From Shinella pollutisoli (GTDB lineage Bacteria; Pseudomonadota; Alphaproteobacteria; Rhizobiales; Rhizobiaceae): a stretch of DNA of 64,000 nucleotides. A model generated the notes under the pieces. The model did not search any database, was not told where the DNA came from, and saw nothing but the letters and a program-made list of their open reading frames with translations. The translations under genes and the position numbers were made by a program. The stretch lies in contig NZ_JANFDG010000008.1 of NCBI RefSeq assembly GCF_024609765.1, positions 101,102-165,101 on the forward strand, written 5' to 3'. Shown piece after piece: positions 56,322-64,000 of this stretch; the stretch's first letter is position 1, and every line of letters begins with the position of its first letter.

Positions 56322-57383
56322 ATGATCCGGCTCGAAGGCATCTCCAAGAGTTTCGCCGGCAAGGACGGGCCGGTCCCGGCGCTCGACGGCATCGATCTCT
56401 CGGTCGCCAGGGGCGAGATCTTCGGCATCATCGGCTCGTCCGGGGCGGGCAAGTCGACGCTGGTGCGGCTCATCAACCTCCTGGAACGGCCGACCGGCGG
56501 CGAAGTCTTCGTCGCCGGCGAGCGGGTGACGGACGCGAAGGGCGAGCGGCTGCGCGAGCTGCGCCGCTCGATCGGCATGGTGTTCCAGCACTTCAACCTG
56601 CTGAGCGCCCGCACGGTGGCCGGCAACGTCGCCTATCCGCTGGAGCTCACCGGCCGGTACGGCAAGGCCGAGATCGCCGCGCGGGTGGCCGCCCTTCTCG
56701 CCCGCGTCGGCCTGTCCGAGCATGCGCACAAATATCCCCGCCAGCTCTCCGGCGGCCAGAAGCAGCGCGTCGGCATCGCCCGGGCACTCGCCTGCGAGCC
56801 GCAGGTGCTGCTCTGCGACGAGGCGACGAGCGCGCTCGACCCGCAGACGACCGGCGCCGTGCTCGACCTGCTCCGCCAGATCAACCGCGACCTCGGCGTG
56901 ACGATCGTGCTCATCACCCACGAGATGGACGTCATCCGCCGCACCTGCGACCGCGTCGCCGTGCTCGACCGCGGCCGCGTCGTCGAGGAGGGGCCGGTGA
57001 CCGAGGTCTTCCTGCATCCGCGCCATGCCGCGACGCTACGGCTGGTGCGGGAAGCCGAGCCGGACGGCGGCTGGCTGGACGCTGCGGCCGCCGCCGATCT
57101 CGGCGGCCGCACCGTGCGGCTCACCTTCACGGGACCGGCCGCGCACAAGCCGATCCTCGGCCGCATCGCCCGCGAGAACGCCGTCGATTACGGCATCCTC
57201 GCCGGCCGCGTCGGCCATATCCGCGAGGCGCCCTATGCACAGTTCATCGTCTCGCTCGCCGGCCGCGACGTCGCCGGCGCGATCGCCGGGCTGAGGGCGA
57301 GCGGCGTCGACGTGGAGCTGCAGGGCGGCGACATTCCCGCTTCGCCCGCCCGGATCGAGGAAAGGCCGCGCCATGTCGTTTGA
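56322..57383 (+). CDS. metN: Methionine-type ABC transporter ATPase MetN
   Basis: 353-residue ATPase of a MetNIQ importer. Walker A IGSSGAGKSTLVRLINLLERP; signature LSGGQKQRVGIARALACEP; Walker B VLLCDEATSALDPQTT; H-loop ITHEMDV. A C-terminal NIL/ACT-like regulatory domain (about residues 270-345, VRLTFTGPAAHKPILGRIARENAVDYGILAGRVG) is present, which in E. coli binds methionine and inhibits transport. It overlaps metI by 11 bases. Transport could be of methionine, its sulfoxide, or another sulfur compound. Confidence 0.95.
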   Translation: MIRLEGISKSFAGKDGPVPALDGIDLSVARGEIFGIIGSSGAGKSTLVRLINLLERPTGGEVFVAGERVTDAKGERLRELRRSIGMVFQHFNLLSARTVAGNVAYPLELTGRYGKAEIAARVAALLARVGLSEHAHKYPRQLSGGQKQRVGIARALACEPQVLLCDEATSALDPQTTGAVLDLLRQINRDLGVTIVLITHEMDVIRRTCDRVAVLDRGRVVEEGPVTEVFLHPRHAATLRLVREAEPDGGWLDAAAAADLGGRTVRLTFTGPAAHKPILGRIARENAVDYGILAGRVGHIREAPYAQFIVSLAGRDVAGAIAGLRASGVDVELQGGDIPASPARIEERPRHVV

Positions 57384-58032
57384 GAACATCCACTGGGGCG
57401 ATATCGGCGCGGCACTCGGCCAGACGCTGGCCATGGTCGGCGGCGCCCTGCTGCTCACCGTCCTCGTCGGCCTGCCGCTCGGCATCCTGCTGTTCCTGAC
57501 CGGCCGCCAGCAGCCCTTCCAGGCGCCCGTCGCCTATGGCGGCCTCTCCTTCGTGCTCAACATCATCCGCTCGGTGCCCTTCATCATCCTGCTGATCGTG
57601 CTGATGCCGGTCACCATCCTCGTCACCGGCACCTCGCTCGGCATCCGCGGCGTGATCTTCCCGCTCGTCGTCGGCACCTCGCCGTTCTTCGCGCGGCTGG
57701 TCGAGACGGCGCTGCGCGAGGTCGACCGCGGCATCGTCGAGGCGAGCCTCGCCATGGGGGCCTCGACCACGCAGACGATCTTCCGCGCCGTGCTGCCGGA
57801 GGCGCTGCCGAGCCTGCTCGCGGCCGTCACCGTCACCGCGATCGTGCTCGTCGACTACACCGCCATGTCCGGCGCCATCGGCGGCGGCGGGCTCGGCGAC
57901 CTCGCCATCCGCTACGGCTACCACCGCTTCCAGACGGAGATCATGCTGGTCTGCGTCGCGATCCTCATCGTCTTCGTCCAGCTCATCCAGGCGAGCGGCA
58001 ACCGCCTCGTCGCCCACTTCTCCCGTAAATGA
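57373..58032 (+). CDS. metI: Methionine-type ABC transporter permease MetI
   Basis: 219-residue permease with about five transmembrane segments. The N-terminal GQTLAMVGGALLLTVLVGLPLGILLFLT, the VPFIILLIVLMPVTILVTGTSLG segment and the EAA-type coupling loop EVDRGIVEASLAMGASTTQTIFRAVLPEALP are typical of MetI. It overlaps metN by 11 bases and is followed by metQ after 20 bases, where AAGGAGG provides a strong ribosome-binding site. Confidence 0.95.
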   Translation: MSFENIHWGDIGAALGQTLAMVGGALLLTVLVGLPLGILLFLTGRQQPFQAPVAYGGLSFVLNIIRSVPFIILLIVLMPVTILVTGTSLGIRGVIFPLVVGTSPFFARLVETALREVDRGIVEASLAMGASTTQTIFRAVLPEALPSLLAAVTVTAIVLVDYTAMSGAIGGGGLGDLAIRYGYHRFQTEIMLVCVAILIVFVQLIQASGNRLVAHFSRK

Positions 58033-58052
58033 CCCGCGCTAAGGAGGACCAC

Positions 58053-58865
58053 ATGCGCATCCTGAAATCGCTCACCATCGCCGCCGGCCTGACGCTCGCC
58101 GCCCTCGGTGCCGCAAGGGCCGAGGACAAGCTCGTCGTCGGCGCCACCGCCATCCCGCATGCCGAGATCCTCGAATTCGTCAAGCCGATCCTCGCCAAGG
58201 ACGGGCTCGACCTCGATATCCGCGTCTTCACCGACTACATCCAGCCGAACGCCCAGCTCGTTTCCGGCGAGCTCGACGCCAACTACTACCAGTACCGGCC
58301 GTTCCTCAACGACTACAACCGCCAGCGCGGCACGGACCTCGTGCCGATCGTCCCGGTGCATATCGAACCCTTCGTCGCCTATTCGACGAAGATCGACGCG
58401 GTCGACAAGCTTGCGGACGGCGCCACCGTCGCGATCCCCAACGACCCGGTCAACGGCGGCCGCGGCCTCCTCATCCTGCAGAAGCTCGGCCTCATCAAGG
58501 TCTCCGGCAAGCCGGAGCTGACCTCGCCGGACGATCCGCTGCCGACCGTCAAGGACGTCGTCGAGAATCCGAAGAACCTGAAGATCGTCGAGCTCGAATC
58601 CGCGCTGCTGCCGCGGGCGCTGGGCGAGGTCGACCTCGCCGCCCTCAACGGCAACTACGTCTTCGAGGCCAAGCTCGACATCTCCAAGGCGATCCTCGTC
58701 GACCGCGGCCAGGACGGATACAACGTCTGGAGCGAGTATCTCGTGACGCGCCCCGAGACGAAGGACGACCCGCGCGTCGCCAAGCTCGCCAAGGCGCTGA
58801 ACAGCGAGGAGACCCGCAAGTTCATCGAGGAGCGCTACCAGGGACAGGTCGTCGCCGCCTTCTGA
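58053..58865 (+). CDS. metQ: Methionine-type periplasmic binding protein MetQ/NlpA family
   Basis: 270-residue binding protein. The signal peptide MRILKSLTIAAGLTLAALGAARAEDK has no lipobox cysteine, so it should be soluble in the periplasm rather than a lipoprotein like E. coli MetQ. The mature protein follows the NlpA pattern: VVGATAIPHAEILEFVKPILAKDG, VFTDYIQPNAQLVSGELDANYYQYRPFLND and VAIPNDPVNGGRGLLILQKLGLIK. It completes MetNIQ. A strong hairpin follows. Its ligand may be methionine or another organosulfur compound. Confidence 0.95.
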   Translation: MRILKSLTIAAGLTLAALGAARAEDKLVVGATAIPHAEILEFVKPILAKDGLDLDIRVFTDYIQPNAQLVSGELDANYYQYRPFLNDYNRQRGTDLVPIVPVHIEPFVAYSTKIDAVDKLADGATVAIPNDPVNGGRGLLILQKLGLIKVSGKPELTSPDDPLPTVKDVVENPKNLKIVELESALLPRALGEVDLAALNGNYVFEAKLDISKAILVDRGQDGYNVWSEYLVTRPETKDDPRVAKLAKALNSEETRKFIEERYQGQVVAAF

Positions 58866-58881
58866 GGCTCCACCCTTCGCC

Positions 58882-58913
58882 GCCGGGCCGCGACGACCGC
58901 GGCCCGGCCCTTT
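58882..58913 (+). terminator. Terminator-like hairpin after metQ
   Basis: Perfect 11-bp stem GCCGGGCCGCG (58882-58892) / CGCGGCCCGGC (58898-58908) with a 5-base loop, then CCTTTCCC. It may separate the transporter operon from the last two monooxygenase genes or only attenuate. Confidence 0.6.
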
Positions 58914-58938
58914 CCCACGAGACGACGACGGCAAGGCC

Positions 58939-60204
58939 ATGACCGCGACCACCGCAACCACCAGACTTCCCTCCTCCGATCCCGCGCCCGGCGAGCCCGG
59001 CTGGCTGCCGGCCCCGCCGGCTGCGGCCGCGCATGTCATCCGCGACGACGCGGAGGCGATCGCCGTCGCCGAGCGGCTGAAGCCGCTCTTTTCCGCCGAG
59101 GCGAAGGAGCGCGACCGCGACCGGCGGCTGCCGTTCTCGGAGGTCGACCTGTTCTCCCAGAGCGGACTGTGGGGCATCACCGTTCCCAGGGCCTATGGCG
59201 GCGCCGGCGTCTCGCAGGTCACGCTGGCGCAGGTCTTCGCGATCCTCGCCGCCGGCGATCCGTCGCTGACGCAGATCGCCCAGAACAGCTTCGAGATCAT
59301 CGACGTCATCCGCCAGACCGGCAGCGAGGCGCAGAAGCGCGAGCTCTTCGCCGCCGTGCTATCCGGAAAGCGCCTCGGCAACGCCTTCTCCGAATTCGGC
59401 GGCAAGAACGTCGAGGCCTTCGAGACGCGGCTCGTGCGCAAGGACGACCATTTCGTGGTCTCCGGCCGCAAGTTCTATTCGACCGGCGCGCTGTTCGCCC
59501 ATCTCGTGCCGATCGTCGCACTCGACGAGGAGGGGCACGTCGTCGTCGCCGTGGCCGACCGGGATGCCGAGGGACTCACGGTCGTCGACGACTGGTCGGC
59601 CTTCGGCCAGCGCACCACGGCGAGCGGCACGGTGATCCTCGACGCGGTGGTGATCCCGGCGGAGCGCGTGCTGCCCGCCCATATCGTCTACGAGAACCGG
59701 AGCGCCGTCGGCCCGCAGAGCCAGCTCATCCATGCCGCAATCGACGCCGGCATCGCCCGCGGCGCCATCGAGGCGACCATCGACTTCGTGCGCAACAACG
59801 CCCGCCCCTGGATCGACAGCGGCTCGGACCGCGCGGCGGACGATCCCTACACGATCGCCGCGATCGGCGACCTGGCGATCCGCCTGCATGCCGCCGAGGC
59901 CCTGCTCGACCGCGCCGGCCGGCAGCTCGACGAGACGATCGCCAATGTCAGCGACGAGACGATCGCCAAGGCGAAGATCGCCGTCGCCGAGGCCAAGGTG
60001 CTGACGACGGAGGTGGCGATCGCCGCCGCCAACAGGCTGTTCGAGCTCGCCGGCACCCGCTCGACGCTCGGCACGCACAATCTCGACCGGTTCTGGCGCG
60101 ACGCCCGCACGCACACGCTGCACGACCCGGTGCGGTGGAAGTTCCACGCGGTCGGGCAGTACTACCTCAACGGCGTGCAGCCGCCGCTGCATTCCTGGAT
60201 CTGA
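58939..60204 (+). CDS. SfnB-family sulfur-acquisition oxidoreductase (DszC-like)
   Basis: 421-residue flavin-dependent oxidoreductase of the acyl-CoA-dehydrogenase fold. Seen: SGLWGITVPRAYGGAGVSQVTLAQVFAILAAGDPSLTQIAQNSF, GKRLGNAFSEFGGKNVEAF, GRKFYSTGALFAHLVPIVA and the C-terminal RFWRDARTHTLHDPVRWKFHAVGQYYLNG. The pattern matches SfnB, linked in Pseudomonas to growth on dimethyl sulfone. It is a paralogue of the 55081 gene with only moderate similarity, so their substrates probably differ. The next gene, an LLM monooxygenase, starts 11 bases later. Confidence 0.9.
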   Translation: MTATTATTRLPSSDPAPGEPGWLPAPPAAAAHVIRDDAEAIAVAERLKPLFSAEAKERDRDRRLPFSEVDLFSQSGLWGITVPRAYGGAGVSQVTLAQVFAILAAGDPSLTQIAQNSFEIIDVIRQTGSEAQKRELFAAVLSGKRLGNAFSEFGGKNVEAFETRLVRKDDHFVVSGRKFYSTGALFAHLVPIVALDEEGHVVVAVADRDAEGLTVVDDWSAFGQRTTASGTVILDAVVIPAERVLPAHIVYENRSAVGPQSQLIHAAIDAGIARGAIEATIDFVRNNARPWIDSGSDRAADDPYTIAAIGDLAIRLHAAEALLDRAGRQLDETIANVSDETIAKAKIAVAEAKVLTTEVAIAAANRLFELAGTRSTLGTHNLDRFWRDARTHTLHDPVRWKFHAVGQYYLNGVQPPLHSWI

Positions 60205-60215
60205 CCGGAACCGCC

Positions 60216-61583
60216 ATGGCGAGGGAAATCCGCCTCAACGCCTTCGACATGAACTGCGTCGGCCATATCAACCATGGCCTGTGGACCCACCCGCGCGACC
60301 GCTCGGACGAATACCGCCGGCTCGATTACTGGACGTCGCTGGCCGCCACGCTGGAGCGCGGCCTGTTCGACGGCCTGTTCCTGGCGGATATCGTCGGCGT
60401 CTACGACGTCTACCGGCAGTCCGTGGATCTCACGGCGCGGGAGGCGATCCAGCTTCCGGTCAACGACCCGCTGATGCTGGTCTCGGCCATGGCGGCGGTG
60501 ACGAAGGGGCTCGGCTTCGGCGTCACCGTCAACGTGCAGGCCGAGGAGCCCTATCTCTTCGCCCGGCGCATGTCGACGCTCGACCACCTGACGGACGGCC
60601 GGATCGGCTGGAACATCGTCACCGGCTATCTCGACAGCGCCGCGCGCGCGACTGGCGCAGCCGCGCTCGGCGAGCACGACGCCCGCTACGACCGGGCGGA
60701 CGACTGCCTCGATCTCCTCTATGCGCTCTGGGAGGGCGGCTGGGACGACGATGCGGTGCGCCGCGACCGCGCCGCCCGCGTCTACGCCGACCCCGCGCGC
60801 GTGCGAAAGATCCGGCACGACGGCCCCTATTATCGCGCCGAGGCCTATCACCTGAGCGAGCCGTCGCCGCAGCGCACGCCCGTCCTCTACCAGGCCGGAA
60901 CCTCCGGGCGCGGCCGCCGCTTCGCCGCCCGCCACGCCGAATGCGTCTTCATCTCCTCGCCGGACAAGACGGTCGCCCGCGATGCCTCCCGCGCCATCCG
61001 CCGGGGCGCCGTCGCGGAAGGCAGGCGGGCGGACGACGTGCGCATCTTCGCCGGCATCACCGTCGTCGTCGACCGGACGGAAAAGGCGGCGCGCGAGAAA
61101 TACGAGGACTATGCCCGCCACGCGAGCCCCGAGGCGGGCCTTGCGCATTTCTCCGCCGGCACCGGCATCGACTTCTCGCAATACGGCCTCGACGAGCCGA
61201 TCGCCTACGGCAAGGGCAATTTCGTGCAGACCATGGTCGATCTCGCCCGCGAGCGCGGCTGGACGAAGCGCGACATCCTCGCCGGCATGCCGCTCGGCGG
61301 GCGCTACCCGCTGGTCGTCGGCGACCCCCACCAGGTCGCGGATGCCCTGGAGGCCTGGATCGACGAGGGCGAGGTCGACGGCTTCAACCTCGCCCGCACC
61401 GTGGCGCCGGAGAGCTACGAGGATTTCATCGATCTCGTCGTGCCGGTGCTGCAGGAGCGCGGCCGCTACAAGACCGCCTATGGCGAGGGTACCCTGCGCA
61501 GCCGCCTTTTCGGGGAAGGCGATCGCCTCCCGCGCCGCCACCCCGCCGCCGCGTTCCGCAGCGGCAACGCGGCGGTGGATTAA
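60216..61583 (+). CDS. LLM flavin-dependent monooxygenase, NtaA/SnaA/DszA family (copy 2)
   Basis: 455-residue FMNH2-dependent monooxygenase, paralogue of copy 1: IRLNAFDMNCVGHINHGLWTHP, GRIGWNIVTGYLDSAARATG and YHLSEPSPQRTPVLYQAGTS with RHAECVFISS. Start ATG 60216 (MAREIRLNAF). It probably works with the adjacent SfnB-like protein as a two-step oxidation that releases sulfite or an alkanesulfinate. It is the last gene of the sulfur cluster. The following 300 bases hold no gene. Confidence 0.92.
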   Translation: MAREIRLNAFDMNCVGHINHGLWTHPRDRSDEYRRLDYWTSLAATLERGLFDGLFLADIVGVYDVYRQSVDLTAREAIQLPVNDPLMLVSAMAAVTKGLGFGVTVNVQAEEPYLFARRMSTLDHLTDGRIGWNIVTGYLDSAARATGAAALGEHDARYDRADDCLDLLYALWEGGWDDDAVRRDRAARVYADPARVRKIRHDGPYYRAEAYHLSEPSPQRTPVLYQAGTSGRGRRFAARHAECVFISSPDKTVARDASRAIRRGAVAEGRRADDVRIFAGITVVVDRTEKAAREKYEDYARHASPEAGLAHFSAGTGIDFSQYGLDEPIAYGKGNFVQTMVDLARERGWTKRDILAGMPLGGRYPLVVGDPHQVADALEAWIDEGEVDGFNLARTVAPESYEDFIDLVVPVLQERGRYKTAYGEGTLRSRLFGEGDRLPRRHPAAAFRSGNAAVD

Positions 61584-61886
61584 GGGCGGAGATGCTTGAT
61601 CCGAGATCGCTCGGCCGTAAAAGACGGTCATCGGCATCGAAAATTCTGCCCGACCTTGCATGAATCGGCTCGGAATGGACCAATCCATGGACCAGGAAAT
61701 CACAAATCCGAGAAAATGGTGCGGTTGATAGAAGCGTCCAGCTTGCCGTCCGGATGACGACGCAAGGCAGCCCCTGTACCGATTGGATAGACAGTCACTT
61801 CGAGACGCCAAAGGCCAGCCGCATGGGGTGGGCGTGATGTCCGACGAGACCGGAATCCGTTCCGGCTCGTGCCAAAAGCGGATGCC
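61584..61886. other. Gene-free gap between the sulfur cluster and the LysR gene
   Basis: 303 bases between convergent genes. No coding region was accepted. A short inverted repeat around 61851-61871 (CCGGAA/TTCCGG) could end the LysR transcript. Nothing else was recognised. Confidence 0.5.
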
Positions 61887-62801
61887 TCAGCCCTGCATGT
61901 CCCGCATGAACTCCCGCACTTCCTGCAGGATCCAGCTTCTGAACGCGCGGACCTTCGGGTCGTTTTGATTGCCGATCCGATAGATCAGGTCGTAGCCCCA
62001 CTCCACCTCGAGCCGCGCCTGCGGAAAGAGGGATACCAGGCGGCCGGCGGCGAGGTCCTCCGCGACGAGAACGCTGCGGCCGAGCGCGACGCCCCCGCCA
62101 CGGATCGCGGCCTCGATGGACATGCTTCCATGACTGTATCCGGGGCCGCGCATGCCGGAATGAGGCAGATGCATCATGGCGAACCACCGCTCCCACGTGG
62201 TGTTCATGCCGATCTCGTGGATGAGCCGGCATGTCGCCAGGTCCTCGACGGCCGTAAGCCCGCCCATCCTATCGCGATAGTCGGGCGAGCAGACGGGGGA
62301 GACCGTCTCGTTCATGATGCGCTCGGCGGCGGCAAAGGGATAAATGCCGTTCCCGTAACGCAGCGCCACGTCGACCTGGCTCGCCACGAAATCAACGGGT
62401 GCATCGGTCACCTCCAGATGGACGTCGAGGTCCGGGACGTTCGCCATCAGGCGGTGCAGGCGCTGCGTTAGCCACTTGCTCGCGAAGGAGACGCTGCAAT
62501 TGACGACCAGGCGGGACGTGTCGCTTTTCCGGCGCAGCGCCTCGGACTCGCGCGACAGTTCCGAGAGCAGCCGCGTGACGGTGCTGAAGAAGGCCTGCCC
62601 CGCGTCGGTGAGTTCGATCCTGCGGGTCAGGCGGCGGAAGAGCGGCACGCCCAGGTGATCCTCGAGCGCCTTGATCTGGCGGCTCACGGCGCCGTGGGTC
62701 AGGTGAAGCTCCTGCGCCGCGAGCGTCATGCTCAAGCGCCGCCCGGTCGCCTCGAAGGCACGCAATGTCTGGAGCGGGGGAAGAGGATCGGCCATCGGCA
62801 T
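61887..62801 (-). CDS. LysR-family transcriptional regulator (GcvA-like)
   Basis: 304 residues. The N-terminal winged helix-turn-helix is LQTLRAFEATGRRLSMTLAAQELHLTHGAVSRQIKALEDHLGVPLF; the C-terminal effector domain contains SFASKWLTQRLHRLMANVPDLDVHLEVTD and VDVALRYGNG, typical of the GcvA branch. ATG 62801 is used; ATG 62795 is equally possible and neither has a strong ribosome site. It is divergent from the DMT transporter gene, with two dyads in the 114-bp gap. By the usual LysR rule it controls that neighbour and itself; control of the sulfur cluster is less likely given its position. Confidence 0.93.
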   Translation of the reverse strand: MPMADPLPPLQTLRAFEATGRRLSMTLAAQELHLTHGAVSRQIKALEDHLGVPLFRRLTRRIELTDAGQAFFSTVTRLLSELSRESEALRRKSDTSRLVVNCSVSFASKWLTQRLHRLMANVPDLDVHLEVTDAPVDFVASQVDVALRYGNGIYPFAAAERIMNETVSPVCSPDYRDRMGGLTAVEDLATCRLIHEIGMNTTWERWFAMMHLPHSGMRGPGYSHGSMSIEAAIRGGGVALGRSVLVAEDLAAGRLVSLFPQARLEVEWGYDLIYRIGNQNDPKVRAFRSWILQEVREFMRDMQG

Positions 62802-62833
62802 ATGCGTGATCCGGCGTCACGCATCCTGTGAGA

Positions 62834-62880
62834 ACAAATGGTTTGTCGAGCGGATGAAGCCCGGCCTATGCATGGCATAG
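62834..62880. promoter_or_regulatory. LysR operator candidates
   Basis: Two dyads in the divergent gap: ACAAA-TGG-TTTGT (62834-62846) and CTATGC-ATG-GCATAG (62866-62880). The second contains T-N11-A (T 62867, A 62879), the standard LysR-family box. Both are perfect palindromes with 3-base centres. Confidence 0.6.
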
Positions 62881-62915
62881 TCTCACGCCGGTGCCAATTC
62901 CGAAGGCTCTCGAAA

Positions 62916-63864
62916 ATGTCGCAGAACTCCTTCGACGCGGCCGTCGCGTCCCGATCTCTCATGCCATCGGGCTCCCTCTCGATGAAGAGTGCCGGAGCCA
63001 TGTTCCTGCTGGCGCTGATGTTGGGGGCTGTCGATCCCGATCACCAAGCTCGGCCTTGACAGCATTCCCCCCATGACGCTGACGGCGCTGCGCTTCATGG
63101 TCGCCGTGCCGCTCATGATATTGCTGGCGCGACGCAAGCTCCGGCTCCCCAGACGAGCGATCCCCGGCGTCATCGGGCTCGGCGTCATGGGCATCACGCT
63201 CGGCAACGTCGCCCAGTCCTATGGCGTGCAGGGCGCATCGGCCTCCGTCGCGACCATCCTTTCGGCGACCATCCCGCTGTTCATGGTCTTCCTCGCCGCC
63301 ATCCGCTTCAGGCAGCCGGTGACGCCGTTGCAATGGGGCGGTCTCCTCACCGCCTTCCTCGGGATCGCCCTGGTGGCCGTCGGCAGCGGACCGGGCGTCG
63401 ACGACACGTCGAGGACGACGGTTTCCGGCGTCGTCCTGATGCTCGTCTCGTCGGCCAGCATCGCGACCTATTACATCTGGAGCGCGGAGCTGACGGAGAA
63501 GTACGGCCTGATGCCCGTCGCGGCGTGGAACATGCTGGTCGGGCTCGTGACCGTCCTGCCGCTCGCGGGCTGGGAAATGACCCGGCAGCCTGTCCACATC
63601 ACGACGGAAGCCCTGGCGGCCATCACCTATCTCGGCGTGATGGTCACCGTCGTCGGGCTGATCCTGTGGCTCTATCTCCTGAAGGTCGTCCCCGCCCGTG
63701 TCGCGGCCAGCGTCCAGTACCTTCAGCCCGTCTTCGGCATCGGCGCCAGCGCATTCCTGTTCGGGGACAGACTGGGGCTGCTGTTCGCCGCGGGCGTAGG
63801 ACTGGTGCTCGCCGGGCTCGCGTTCGCCGCTTCGGGCAAGCGCGCCGGCTCTCGGGCCGCATGA
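62916..63864 (+). pseudogene. EamA/DMT-family transporter with an apparent +1 frameshift
   Basis: A drug/metabolite transporter of about 315 residues is spread over two frames. The first frame starts at ATG 62916 (GAAGG upstream) and reads MSQNSFDAAVASRSL...GAMFLLALM. At about 63021 one extra base in ATG-T-TGGGGG shifts it. In the +1 frame the protein resumes LSIPITKLGLDSIPPMTLTALRFMV, exactly the expected WGxxxPxxK region, and continues to 63864 with about eight further membrane segments and the second EamA repeat. Without the shift, the first frame stops at 63057. An internal start (ATG 63073) would miss the first helix. Either a base-call error or a recent inactivation. Confidence 0.8.
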
Positions 63865-63916
63865 TCGTTGGACAGATGCGAGAATCCCCCCGCTTGGCCA
63901 TTCGCCGAGCGGACTT

Positions 63917-63982
63917 GGCCCGCCCTCGTGGCGGGCCCTTATACATTGGAAGGCCGGAACATCGGTTACGATGTTCCGGCCT
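63917..63982 (+). terminator. Tandem hairpins after the DMT gene
   Basis: First stem GGCCCGCC (63917-63924) / GGCGGGCC (63930-63937), loop CTCGT, then CTTATAC. Second stem AGGCCGGAACATCG (63951-63964) / CGATGTTCCGGCCT (63969-63982), loop GTTA, followed by CTTGTCATTG. The second is a perfect 14-bp stem and a strong terminator candidate. Confidence 0.7.
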
Positions 63983-64000
63983 CTTGTCATTGTGGTGGTT

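Noticed and set aside
61887..62801. The LysR protein as the dedicated regulator of the sulfur cluster
   Set aside because: It is convergent with the cluster and divergent from a transporter with LysR-type dyads, so the transporter is the likelier target; not excluded, but unsupported by the sequence.

Overview
The window is GC-rich, densely coded chromosomal DNA from an alphaproteobacterium, most likely a member of the Rhizobiaceae (order Hyphomicrobiales). The reading rests on four things: rhizobial RIME-type intergenic palindromes built on 'CCCCTCATCCG...CCTTCTCCCC' arms; an F1-ATPase operon ordered atpHAGDC without the F0 genes; proteins such as DUF6481, a NYN-LOTUS protein and a BTLCP transglutaminase-like peptidase; and B12-riboswitch control of metE and a class Ib ribonucleotide reductase. 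The genus (Shinella, Ensifer and Rhizobium are all possible) cannot be fixed from the sequence alone. No rRNA, CRISPR array, prophage or insertion sequence was seen.

Layout. 1-3.1 kb: 3' end of a dihydrolipoyl dehydrogenase gene and an acyl-CoA synthetase. 3.2-6 kb: CelD-like acyltransferase plus polysaccharide flippase (minus strand). 6-12.5 kb: secA, divergent from a parvulin foldase, argJ, a GNAT enzyme and mutT. 12.6-21 kb: many small housekeeping genes, including an orphan Flp pilin, comF-grxC-nit-DUF1178-DUF3291, ubiG, a BTLCP peptidase and a phosphatase. 21-31 kb (minus strand): manC, atpC-D-G-A-H, a small membrane protein and priA. 31-33.2 kb: xerC and a GumN-like protein.

33.2-41.2 kb is a B12-economy region. 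Two cobalamin riboswitches lie about 3.5 kb apart. One leads into metE (B12-independent methionine synthase), followed by a double-hotdog thioesterase broken by an in-frame TAG. The other leads into nrdHIEF (B12-independent ribonucleotide reductase). Both systems would be switched off by cobalamin, presumably because B12-dependent counterparts exist elsewhere in the genome. The metE promoter also carries a perfect 20-bp palindrome of ArsR/SahR type.

41.2-47 kb: Trm112-like, LON-substrate-domain, thioredoxin-TPR and prolyl-tRNA-editing genes, tRNA-Gly(GCC), a cspA unit with a near-consensus promoter and two small charged coiled-coil proteins, and a NYN-LOTUS RNase-like protein.

47.2-61.6 kb is a co-directional organosulfur-acquisition cluster. 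It holds a DszA/NtaA-type flavin monooxygenase, a LIV-type ABC importer with two tandem binding proteins, a DszC-like flavin monooxygenase, MetNIQ, an SfnB-like monooxygenase and a second DszA/NtaA-type enzyme. Three paralogue pairs (two LLM enzymes, two DszC/SfnB enzymes, two binding proteins) suggest two import-and-oxidise modules that release sulfite from organosulfur compounds. This is the best candidate for an under-described system. The window closes with a LysR regulator divergent from a DMT transporter gene that carries an apparent one-base frameshift.
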